This document shows positions 1 to 5,431 of a stretch of 6,285 nt of DNA, one piece after another. The DNA lies in assembly GCA_030146385.1 (NCBI GenBank), contig JASLBX010000178.1:1-6285 (forward strand). Direction: 5' to 3'. Positions within the stretch are counted from its first letter, which is position 1. Every line of letters begins with the position of its first letter. The translations under genes were made by a program, and so were the position numbers. This DNA comes from Jiangellaceae bacterium. Lineage in GTDB: Bacteria > Actinomycetota > Actinomycetes > Jiangellales > Jiangellaceae. The notes under the pieces are model-generated. The model was not told where the DNA came from. It ran no database searches and saw only the letters and a program-made list of their open reading frames with translations.

Positions 1-326
1 GGCTGATGCGCGACCGCGGACAGCCAGCCGAGCCCGGCGCCGACGAAGACCAGCACGACCGCGCCAACGCCTTCGCGTCGCCAGGCCACAAGCCAACCCC
101 CGAATCCGACCACGAGCAGCGCAAGCTGAACCGGCTGCTCGATCGACGCCAGCATCCCGTCGCCGTCGGGACTATGCGGAAGGCCCGCTGTCAGGAAGAG
201 CACGCCGAGCGCAACGATCGCAGCGATGGTCCACGCCCGGGCTGCGCCTCGCAGGAGCCGTTGCGTAGAGGGACGTAGGGCGAACAGGCCATGCCTCGGC
301 ATTGCGGTGGCGGGCGCCTCTGGCAT
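1..326 (-). CDS. Partial multi-pass membrane protein of unknown function (C-terminus beyond left edge)
   Basis: An open minus-strand frame enters from ATG at 326 and runs off the left edge without a stop, giving 108 visible residues. After a basic N-terminal stretch (about residues 11-30), three hydrophobic segments appear at roughly 31-49 (WTIAAIVALGVLFLTAGL), 66-82 (VQLALLVVGFGGWLVAW) and 87-106 (VGAVVLVFVGAGLGWLSAVA). The short linkers contain a PDGDG loop and a charged WRREG turn, as expected of an integral membrane protein. The ATG at 326 is preferred because an AAGG lies 8 bases upstream; in-frame ATGs at 365 and 302 lack a good site. The gene is divergent from the PEBP lipoprotein gene, with about 54 bases between starts. 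I do not recognise the family. The coding call rests on the consistent hydrophobic pattern; the competing frames over this stretch give arginine-rich, shadow-like products. Confidence 0.72.
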   Translation of the reverse strand, partial: MPEAPATAMPRHGLFALRPSTQRLLRGAARAWTIAAIVALGVLFLTAGLPHSPDGDGMLASIEQPVQLALLVVGFGGWLVAWRREGVGAVVLVFVGAGLGWLSAVAHQ

Positions 327-380
327 GCTCCCAGCCTTGCTCCCTCGGTGGGCGAACGCCACCATTGCGGTGAGAAGGTC
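327..380. promoter_or_regulatory. Divergent promoter region between membrane protein and PEBP lipoprotein genes
   Basis: These 54 bases separate two divergent starts, so at least one promoter for each gene should lie here or just inside the opposing reading frame. I see no convincing -35/-10 pair on either strand. The region holds one copy (363-372) of the ten-base sequence CATTGCGGTG, whose other copy is at 300-309. The call rests on gene arrangement, not on a recognised motif. Confidence 0.35.
374..378 (+). promoter_or_regulatory. Ribosome binding site of the PEBP lipoprotein gene
   Basis: GAAGG, within GAGAAGG, lies 2 bases before ATG 381 and 14 bases before the in-frame ATG 393. Neither spacing is ideal, so the start is uncertain by four residues. 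Both choices keep a basic signal-peptide N-region. Confidence 0.4.
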
Positions 381-941
381 ATGCGACGCTTCATGAGACG
401 ACGAGGCGCCACGCTGCTCGGCGTGGTCGCGATCATGATGCTGGCCGCGTGCGACGGCAGCACGGATCAGCAGAGTGTGACTCCAGACGAGATGACCGGG
501 AGGGACAGCATGCAAATGACCTCGACGGCGTTCGAACACGAAGGCACGATTCCGGAGCGCTACACATGCGACGGCGACGACGTGTCGCCTCCCCTGGCAG
601 TGGCCGAGGTGCCGGCCGACGCCAGGTCCCTTGTGCTAATCATGGACGATCCCGACGCGCCTCGGGGCACCTGGGATCACTGGGTGGCCTACGACATCCC
701 GACCGATATTGAGATCCCCGAAGGGGTCGGATCGCTCGGCACGGATGGCACGAACTCATGGGACCGCACGGGCTACGGCGGTCCGTGCCCGCCGAGCGGG
801 ACGCATCGTTACGTCTTCCACGTCTACGCGCTCGACACCGAGCTCGGCCTCCCAGCCGGCGCCACCAAGGCGGAGGTGCTGGACGCCATGGCGGGCCACG
901 TCGTCGCCGAAAGCACCCTGCTCGGCCACTACGGCCGGTAG
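381..941 (+). CDS. YbhB/YbcL family (PEBP, Raf kinase inhibitor-like) predicted lipoprotein
   Basis: This encodes a 186-residue protein. Residues 1-24 form a lipoprotein signal peptide: a basic start (MRRFMRRR), a hydrophobic core and a lipobox LAAC, with the modified cysteine at 24. A short linker leads to a complete phosphatidylethanolamine-binding-protein fold of the bacterial YbhB/YbcL type. The family signatures are DPDAP at 90-94, GTWDHW at 96-101 and GYGGPCPPSGTHRY at 131-144; these form the anion/phosphate-binding pocket in known structures. The product should be anchored to the outer face of the cytoplasmic membrane. The cellular role of bacterial PEBPs is poorly defined; small-ligand binding is the safest inference. 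ATG 381 is chosen over the earlier in-frame ATG at 291 because it begins the signal peptide and follows a GAAGG. It is divergent from the membrane protein and convergent with the methyltransferase gene, whose stop lies 20 bases away. Confidence 0.93.
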   Translation: MRRFMRRRGATLLGVVAIMMLAACDGSTDQQSVTPDEMTGRDSMQMTSTAFEHEGTIPERYTCDGDDVSPPLAVAEVPADARSLVLIMDDPDAPRGTWDHWVAYDIPTDIEIPEGVGSLGTDGTNSWDRTGYGGPCPPSGTHRYVFHVYALDTELGLPAGATKAEVLDAMAGHVVAESTLLGHYGR

Positions 942-949
942 AACGGCCG
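932..949. terminator. Possible bidirectional hairpin between convergent genes
   Basis: CGGCCG at 932-937 and again at 944-949 can pair as a six-base stem around a GTAGAA loop that contains the stop codon of the PEBP gene. It sits where two convergent genes end (941 and 962). There is no T-run on either side, and CGGCCG is self-complementary and common in GC-rich DNA, so this is weak. Confidence 0.25.
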
Positions 950-961
950 GCTCGTCCCGCC

Positions 962-1600
962 TTACGGGTCGGACGACGGGAAGCCGTGCTGGCCGTGCAG
1001 GCGCACGAACCGGGCAAGCGTGATTACGCGCATCCGCTCCAGCCCACCATCCGTCCGGCTGAACAGCACCACCTTCTCGTGGCCGCCCAGCCCGACCGGC
1101 TGTACCAGGCGTCCACCGGGACGCAGTTGCTCGACCAGCGGCGAAGGCACGCTCGGATAGGCCGCCGACACGAGGACGGCGTCGTACGGGGCGTGGTCCG
1201 GCACGCCGGCGCTGCCATCACCCGCGAGCAGGGTCACGTTGCCGACTTCCTGTCGGTCAAGGTTCCGCCGGGCATGCTCAACAAGGTCCGGCCAGACGTC
1301 GATGCTCACGACATCACGGGCGAGCCGCGCCAGCAGAGCGGTCTGGAAACCGAGCCCGGTGCCGACTTCCAGCACGTGTTCGTCCCCGGCTAACTCAAGC
1401 GCCGCGATCATCTGAGCCGAGAGCGATGGCTGCGTGGTGACCTGATCATGGGCGATCGGGATGGGCTCGTCCCAGTAGGCGTTGCCGAGCCGGTCCGGGG
1501 GGACGAACTCGCTGCGCGGTATGGCGCGGACCGCCTCGAGCACGCGCTCGTCGATAACGCCGGCCGCCTTGACGGCTCGGGCAAGCTGCTCAGGGCCCAC
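962..1600 (-). CDS. Protein-L-isoaspartate O-methyltransferase family (PCMT) protein
   Basis: This encodes a 212-residue SAM-dependent methyltransferase of the PCMT family. The family transfers methyl from S-adenosylmethionine to isoaspartyl carboxylates in aged proteins, starting their repair in the cytoplasm. Visible elements in order are an N-terminal helical region with IPRSEFVP (27-34), the substrate loop IAHDQVTTQPS (49-59), SAM motif I LEVGTGLGF (77-85), an acidic ribose-binding position in VVSIDVW (97-103), the motif-II region YDAVLVSAAYPSVP (139-152), motif III LRPGGRLVQPVG (159-170) and a terminal ARFVRLHGQHGF. The substrate loop differs from the classical GHGQTISQP, so the exact methyl acceptor is less certain. 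I place the start at GTG 1600 because GGAGGG lies seven bases upstream; ATG 1615 would add five residues but lacks a binding site. It lies 55 bases after the M20 peptidase gene on the same strand and is probably cotranscribed with it. Confidence 0.9.
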   Translation of the reverse strand: MGPEQLARAVKAAGVIDERVLEAVRAIPRSEFVPPDRLGNAYWDEPIPIAHDQVTTQPSLSAQMIAALELAGDEHVLEVGTGLGFQTALLARLARDVVSIDVWPDLVEHARRNLDRQEVGNVTLLAGDGSAGVPDHAPYDAVLVSAAYPSVPSPLVEQLRPGGRLVQPVGLGGHEKVVLFSRTDGGLERMRVITLARFVRLHGQHGFPSSDP

Positions 1601-1607
1601 GTTCGTA

Positions 1608-1613
1608 CCCTCC
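1608..1613 (-). promoter_or_regulatory. Ribosome binding site that sets the PCMT start at GTG 1600
   Basis: On the minus strand GGAGGG is followed by a seven-base spacer and then GTG at 1600-1598. The alternative ATG (1615-1613) overlaps this motif by one base and has only GCGGCACG before it. The shorter protein is therefore preferred. Confidence 0.6.
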
Positions 1614-1628
1614 ATCGTGCCGCATTAC

Positions 1629-1640
1629 GTATCTGGATAC
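1629..1640. repeat. Small inverted repeat between M20 peptidase and PCMT genes
   Basis: GTATC-TG-GATAC is a perfect five-base dyad lying in the 55-base gap between the peptidase stop and the methyltransferase start. The local AT content is higher than its surroundings. It could be an operator half-site pair or chance; no further copy is seen in the window. Confidence 0.25.
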
Positions 1641-1655
1641 CCGTACCGTGAGCCG

Positions 1656-2915
1656 TCAGCCACAGAGACGCAGCGCCAGGACGGCGTAGACGCGGGCGAA
1701 CGCGACCACCTCGACCAGCGGTACGAACTCGTCGGCCGTGTGTGCACTGGCCACCGAGCCAGGCCCGAGCTGGACGGTCGGGACTCCGGCCGCCGCGTAC
1801 TGGCGCAGGTCCGAGCCGTAGGGGGCGCCACGAACGGCGGGCTCCCATCCTTCGACGTCGGCGACCGCTCGTGCGGCATCATCGAGCAGCCGGTGACCCC
1901 CGGGGAGCCGGCCGGACGCGAAGGCGCCGCCTGGCCAGCTGACCCGAGCCGGGTGGGCCGACAGCCAGGGATCGGACGCGCACGCCCGTGCGATCGCGGC
2001 TTCGAACTCGGCTCTGGCCTGCTCGACGGGTTCGTCCAGCCGGACGCCGTACCGGCCTGTGGCGATGAGCAGATCCGGCACCGTGCTGGCCCAGTCGCCC
2101 GCCCGGACGATGCCCACTGAAATCGGGTACGGCAGGTCGAGATGGCGGAGGAGCGGGTCGACGTCACGGTTGCGCCGCGCCTCAAGCTCGCGCAGTGCGG
2201 CCAGCAGCGGGACTGTCGCATCGACCGCCGAGTACCCGTCGAGCCGGGACGAACCGTGGGCGGCCCGTCCCGGAACCTGGAGGCGGAACGTGAGCGAGCC
2301 GGCGTTGGCTGGAATAACGCAGGCATCGGTCGGCTCGGCGATGACGCAGGCGTCACCGGTGTGGCCGCGCTGGAGCGTCGCGTATGCGCCCACGCCGCCG
2401 TCCTCCTCACCGATGACGGCATGGACGGCGAGCGGCTGGCGGAGCGTAACGCCACTGGCGCGGAGCGCGCGAACTGCGGCGAGGATGGCTGCGACCCCGG
2501 CTTTCATGTCCGACGTACCCCGCCCGTACAACGCATCGCCCTCGCGCGCCAGCCGCCAGGGATGGTGCGACCACCGGCTGAGATCGCCCGCCGGCACAAC
2601 ATCCGTGTGGCCGGACAGGATAAGGCCAGGGCGCTCTGTGTGATCGCCGATCACTCCCACGCATCCGTAGGCCTCGTCGCGGTCGACCTCCTCACCGGGG
2701 TAACCCGGCAAATCCCGGAGCTCAGCGAGATCAAGCTTCCAGTGATCGACCCCTGCGCCCAGGTCGGTGAGCCGTTCCGCGCACCACTGCTGGACGTCAA
2801 CCTCACCGGCCGAACCGCCGACGCTCGGAATTGCCACCAGTGCGGCGAGGTCGGCGACGATGCCGTCGGCATCGATCGCGTCGACCACAGCCTGCTCGAC
2901 CGCCGTGAGTGTCAT
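1656..2915 (-). CDS. M20 family metallopeptidase (ArgE/DapE/aminoacylase-1-like)
   Basis: This encodes a 419-residue zinc hydrolase of the M20/ArgE/DapE family, which cleaves N-acyl amino acids or dipeptide-type amide bonds in the cytoplasm. Metal-site motifs appear in family order: SGHTDVVP with H103 and D105, GRGTSDMKAG with bridging D136, IGEEDGG with catalytic base E170 and ligand E171, AEPT with E194, and the C-terminal AHTADEF with H392. GRAAHGSS (216-223) provides the dimerisation-domain histidine H220. The region near 368-386 (SDLRQYAAAGVPTVQLGPG) is the usual substrate-side loop. Length is normal and the active site looks complete. The exact substrate cannot be told from sequence; acetylornithine, succinyl-diaminopimelate or other acylated amino acids are possible. 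ATG 2915 has no clear ribosome binding site. It lies 55 bases from the stop of the narK remnant on the same strand, so its original promoter may have been lost or replaced. Confidence 0.93.
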   Translation of the reverse strand: MTLTAVEQAVVDAIDADGIVADLAALVAIPSVGGSAGEVDVQQWCAERLTDLGAGVDHWKLDLAELRDLPGYPGEEVDRDEAYGCVGVIGDHTERPGLILSGHTDVVPAGDLSRWSHHPWRLAREGDALYGRGTSDMKAGVAAILAAVRALRASGVTLRQPLAVHAVIGEEDGGVGAYATLQRGHTGDACVIAEPTDACVIPANAGSLTFRLQVPGRAAHGSSRLDGYSAVDATVPLLAALRELEARRNRDVDPLLRHLDLPYPISVGIVRAGDWASTVPDLLIATGRYGVRLDEPVEQARAEFEAAIARACASDPWLSAHPARVSWPGGAFASGRLPGGHRLLDDAARAVADVEGWEPAVRGAPYGSDLRQYAAAGVPTVQLGPGSVASAHTADEFVPLVEVVAFARVYAVLALRLCG

Positions 2916-2970
2916 GCGCGCGATTCTGCCCGACGCCGCCGACAGCGGTTCCGTCCCGGGGCGCGGCCCG

Positions 2971-3230
2971 TTAGGCCGTCCTGGCCCGGCGGCTGATGAA
3001 GAAGGCGGTGTACACCAGCGCCACTGCGGCTGTCAGCGCGAGCAGGACCAAACCCCACGTGTAAGACCCGGCCGCGCTGTATACCGCGCCCATGACAAGC
3101 GGCGGGAAGAACCCACCGAGGGCACCGGCCGCACCGACGACACCGGTCACCGAACCGACCTTTTCCGGCGGCACGATGCGCGCCACCAGCGCGAACACCG
3201 CTCCTGCTCCGGCACCCAGGGCACCGGCAT
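2971..3230 (-). pseudogene. narK: narK remnant: C-terminal end of an MFS nitrate/nitrite transporter
   Basis: Reading leftward, this frame gives about 86 residues that match the end of NarK-type nitrate/nitrite antiporters. They begin around GALGAGAGAVFALVAR, continue through VPPEKVGSVTGVVG and the highly characteristic GGFFPPLVMG, and end in the last hydrophobic helix (LVLLALTAAVALVYTAFF) with basic tail and a TAA stop. NarK proteins are usually over 400 residues with twelve membrane helices, so three quarters or more is missing. The similarity stops at about 3230; upstream the frame reaches a TGA at 3246-3244, and the DNA becomes narH sequence on the opposite strand. A GTG at 3198 could nominally start a 75-residue product, but this would be only a fragment with no transport core. 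The 3' end looks undamaged, so decay here is by deletion. Identification is from remembered family motifs, not a database search. Confidence 0.83.
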
Positions 3231-3233
3231 GCC

Positions 3234-3385
3234 GAGGTCTACTTCAACCACCGCACCGGCAAGGCCGAGAAGTGCACGTTCTGGCTACCCGCGGGTCGAA
3301 GTTGGCATCCCGACGGTCTGCTCGGAAACCTGCGTCGGCCGGCTGCCGTACATCGGGGTCTTCCTTTATGACGCGGATCGAGTGC
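3234..3385 (+). pseudogene. narH: narH remnant: internal fragment of respiratory nitrate reductase beta subunit, frameshifted
   Basis: The translated pieces match the middle of NarH, the iron-sulfur electron-transfer subunit of membrane nitrate reductase. From 3237 the frame reads VYFNHRTGKAEKCTF, which in NarH continues with CYPR. Here TTCTGGCTACCC replaces the expected TTCTGCTACCC, so one extra G at 3283/3284 shifts the frame. The protein resumes one frame over as YPRVEVGIPTVCSETCVG, then RLPYIGVFLYDADRV. These include cysteines of the Fe-S ligand motif (C-x2-C then C-x3-C). About 50 of nearly 500 residues remain. There is no start or stop, and both ends are abrupt: on the left the sequence turns into antisense narK, and on the right it turns into narI after DADRV. 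It cannot make a functional subunit. Confidence 0.85.
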
Positions 3386-3653
3386 CACAACTACCGCGAA
3401 ACCGTGTCGCCGTGGTTCCGGTCGATCTTCGCCTTGCAGCCGAACATCGAGACGATGAGCGAGGCGCCGCAGTCCTTCCAGCTGCACACCCTGGTGGGCA
3501 TGCTGCTGTTCGCGGTGGCCGTTCACGCGGCTGGTGCACGCGTTCACCGCGCCGCTCGGTTACCTGTTCCGCCCGTACGTCGTGTACCGGTCGCGTGAGG
3601 GTGGGCCGGCGTCCCGGCAACCCCGCCGCGGCTGGGAGCGCACGCCAAGCTGA
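3386..3653 (+). pseudogene. narI: narI remnant: C-terminal end of respiratory nitrate reductase gamma subunit, frameshifted
   Basis: This matches the C-terminal third of NarI, the cytochrome b membrane subunit that passes quinol electrons to NarH. From 3389 one frame reads NYRETVSPWFRSIFALQPN, then the helix region SFQLHTLVGMLLFAV. At that point the family reads WPFTRLVHAF. Here a two-base loss near 3517/3518 (GTGTGGCC reduced to GTGGCC) shifts the frame, after which PFTRLVHAFTAPLGYLF and RPYVVYRSR follow in the new frame to a typical basic tail (PRRGWERTPS) and TGA at 3651-3653. H-T-L and L-V-H carry histidines in the positions used for heme coordination in the family. The N-terminal membrane helices and the start are absent. 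The natural 3' end is preserved, which places the next gene directly downstream of the old nar operon. Confidence 0.86.
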
Positions 3654-3678
3654 CGGTGCCCGGGCCTACGATGGCAAT

Positions 3679-3683
3679 GGAGG
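3679..3683 (+). promoter_or_regulatory. Ribosome binding site of the class V PLP enzyme gene
   Basis: GGAGG followed by an eight-base spacer precedes ATG 3692. Earlier in-frame starts (GTG 3656, ATG 3671, ATG 3677) lack a comparable site, and the family-like sequence begins only after 3692. Confidence 0.7.
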
Positions 3684-3691
3684 TGGGGCCG

Positions 3692-5431
3692 ATGGAGATC
3701 ACCCAACGTGCAGCCGTCGGCGTCGACCATGAAGCGCCGACGTCGGCCCTACTGGAGCGCATCCGCGCCGGCATCATCGGCGAAGACGAGGTGCTCGACG
3801 GCCCGTACGGGCCACGGCGCATCACCTACGCCGACTACACCGCGTCGGGGCGGTCGCTCGACTTCATCGAAGACTTCATCCGCGAGCAGGTGCTGCCGCG
3901 GTACGCCAACACCCATACCGAGAGCTCAGGCACAGGCCTGCAGACCACCCGGCTGAGGGAGGACGCCCGGCGCATCATTCGCGACGCGGTCGGCGGCACC
4001 GAAGCCGACCTGTTCATCTTTTGCGGCTCTGGCGCCACGAGTGCGGTTAACAAGCTGGTTGGAATCCTGGAGGTGCGGATCCCGGACGGCCTCGCCGCGC
4101 GCTGGCAGCTGGACGAGCAGATCCCGGCCGAGCAGCGGCCCGTCGTGTTCGTCGGGCCATACGAGCATCACTCCAACGAGCTGCCCTGGCGGGAGTCCAT
4201 CGCCGAGGTCGTGGCAATCGGTGCGGACCTGGACGGGCATATCGACAAGCAAGACCTTGAGCGCCGGCTGATCGAGTTCGCCGACCGTCCACTACGGATA
4301 GGCAGCTTCTCCGCAGCCTCAAACGTCACCGGGATCCTGTCCGACACGAGCGGCATCGCGTCGCTACTGCACCGACACGGCGCGCTGTCGTTCTGGGACT
4401 ACGCCGCGGCGGCGCCGTACGTCCCGATCCGAATGGCCGAGACCGCACCAGGTGCTGGCGACTACAAGGACGCGATCTTCCTGTCGCCGCACAAGTTCGT
4501 GGGCGGGCCGCAGACGCCCGGAGTGCTCGTGGTGCGGCGAGAACTCGTCCGTAACCAGGTTCCGACCGTGCCGGGCGGGGGGACGGTGCTGTTCGTCGAC
4601 CCGGTCGGGCACCGGTACCTCAACGACCCGGTCGCGCGCGAGGAAGGTGGTACGCCGGCGATCGTGGAATCGATCCGGGCCGGGCTGGTCTTCGCGCTGA
4701 AGGAGGCGGTCGGCACCGACCTGATCCACGCCCGCGAGGAGCGGTTCTGGCGGCGCGCACTCGACCGGTGGCAGCGCAATCCCAACATCGAGATCCTCGG
4801 CAACCCGGATGCTGCGCGGCTGTCCATCGTGTCCTTCCGGATCCGGTACGGATCGCGGTACCTGCACCACAACTTCATCGTGGCCGTGCTGAACGATCTG
4901 TTCGGGATTCAGGCCCGAGGGGGCTGCTCGTGCGCCGGGCCGTACGGTCACCGGCTGCTGGCTATCGACGCCGCGCATTCCCATGCGTTCGAGAACGAGG
5001 TCGAGCGAGGGTGTGACGGCATCAAACCCGGTTGGGCACGGGTGAACTTCAACTACTTCATCACCGACGCGGTGTGCGACTTTCTCACCGACGCCGTCGA
5101 CGAGGTGGCAACCAACGGTTACCGGCTGCTGCCGGACTACCGGTTCGACCCGCAGTCGGGCTTGTGGACGCACCGCGCCGGCCTCACCGAACCGCCGCTG
5201 CGGCTGACCGAAGTGCGGTTCGGTCCCGACGGCGCGCTGCAGTATCCGGGCCAGCGGGCGCGAGCGGGCGAGGAAGCGCTTCCTGACTTCCTCGCTGCCG
5301 CCCGCGCCCTTCTCGCCTCCAGGCCAGACCACGTCGACGACGGGCCGACGGGGCTGTCGGAGGAGTTCGAAGCGCTGCGCTGGTTCCCGCTACCCCCCGA
5401 TTGTCTGGACGGTGCGGACCGCACCCCCTAG
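3692..5431 (+). CDS. Class V aminotransferase-fold PLP enzyme, cysteine desulfurase-like, with C-terminal extension
   Basis: This encodes 579 residues. The first ~470 form a class V aminotransferase / SufS-like fold: an N-terminal YADYTASGRSL segment (46-56), NTHTESSGTG near 73, the PLP-phosphate loop FCGSGATSAVNK (110-121), EHHSNELPW with the ring-stacking histidine H159, FWDYAAAAPY with the pyridine-N aspartate D236, SPHKFVGGPQTPG with the predicted Schiff-base lysine K268, and RGGCSCAGPYGHR with C412 and C414 where SufS has its persulfide cysteine. This set suggests sulfur mobilisation from cysteine or a related lyase reaction in the cytoplasm; the substrate is not proven. The final ~110 residues extend beyond the fold of typical 400-residue desulfurases, with no motif I recognise. 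The gene begins 38 bases after the narI remnant stop, on the same strand, so it may once have been the distal gene of the nar operon. It is intact. Its stop overlaps that of the convergent alcohol dehydrogenase. Confidence 0.92.
   Translation: MEITQRAAVGVDHEAPTSALLERIRAGIIGEDEVLDGPYGPRRITYADYTASGRSLDFIEDFIREQVLPRYANTHTESSGTGLQTTRLREDARRIIRDAVGGTEADLFIFCGSGATSAVNKLVGILEVRIPDGLAARWQLDEQIPAEQRPVVFVGPYEHHSNELPWRESIAEVVAIGADLDGHIDKQDLERRLIEFADRPLRIGSFSAASNVTGILSDTSGIASLLHRHGALSFWDYAAAAPYVPIRMAETAPGAGDYKDAIFLSPHKFVGGPQTPGVLVVRRELVRNQVPTVPGGGTVLFVDPVGHRYLNDPVAREEGGTPAIVESIRAGLVFALKEAVGTDLIHAREERFWRRALDRWQRNPNIEILGNPDAARLSIVSFRIRYGSRYLHHNFIVAVLNDLFGIQARGGCSCAGPYGHRLLAIDAAHSHAFENEVERGCDGIKPGWARVNFNYFITDAVCDFLTDAVDEVATNGYRLLPDYRFDPQSGLWTHRAGLTEPPLRLTEVRFGPDGALQYPGQRARAGEEALPDFLAAARALLASRPDHVDDGPTGLSEEFEALRWFPLPPDCLDGADRTP
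5428..5431. other. Shared CTAG stop overlap of two convergent genes
   Basis: The plus-strand gene ends TAG at 5429-5431 and the minus-strand gene ends TAG at 5430-5428, so the four bases CTAG hold both stops. No hairpin terminator can fit between the genes, so any termination signal must lie inside the coding sequences. Confidence 0.9.

Noticed and set aside
6..278. A 90-codon plus-strand open frame at the left edge
   Set aside because: The product is hydrophilic and charged without any motif, while the opposite strand in the same codon register gives three clean membrane helices.
191..463. A 90-codon minus-strand open frame
   Set aside because: It overlaps both the signal peptide of the PEBP lipoprotein and the start of the membrane protein in a different frame, and its composition is shadow-like.
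2142..2996. A 284-codon plus-strand open frame
   Set aside because: It lies antisense to the M20 peptidase, whose complete set of metal-binding motifs shows the minus strand is coding. The plus-strand product is a low-complexity, GC-driven shadow.
3198..3246. GTG at 3198 as the start of a real small membrane protein
   Set aside because: The NarK similarity continues upstream of this codon to about 3230, so the GTG is an internal valine of a truncated gene rather than an authentic start.
3092..3598. A 168-codon plus-strand open frame
   Set aside because: Its first part is antisense to narK and out of frame in narH. Only the 3389-3517 part is real protein sequence (narI), and that is broken at the two-base deletion.
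2767..3732. A 321-codon plus-strand open frame across the central region
   Set aside because: It is chimeric: it begins antisense to the M20 peptidase and the narK remnant, passes through the shifted narH piece (3286-3385), then reads narI in the wrong frame. Only its narH segment is meaningful.
4364..5332. A 322-codon minus-strand open frame
   Set aside because: It is fully antisense to the PLP enzyme, which carries clear catalytic motifs. The product has no recognisable motif and reflects the absence of stops in high-GC DNA.
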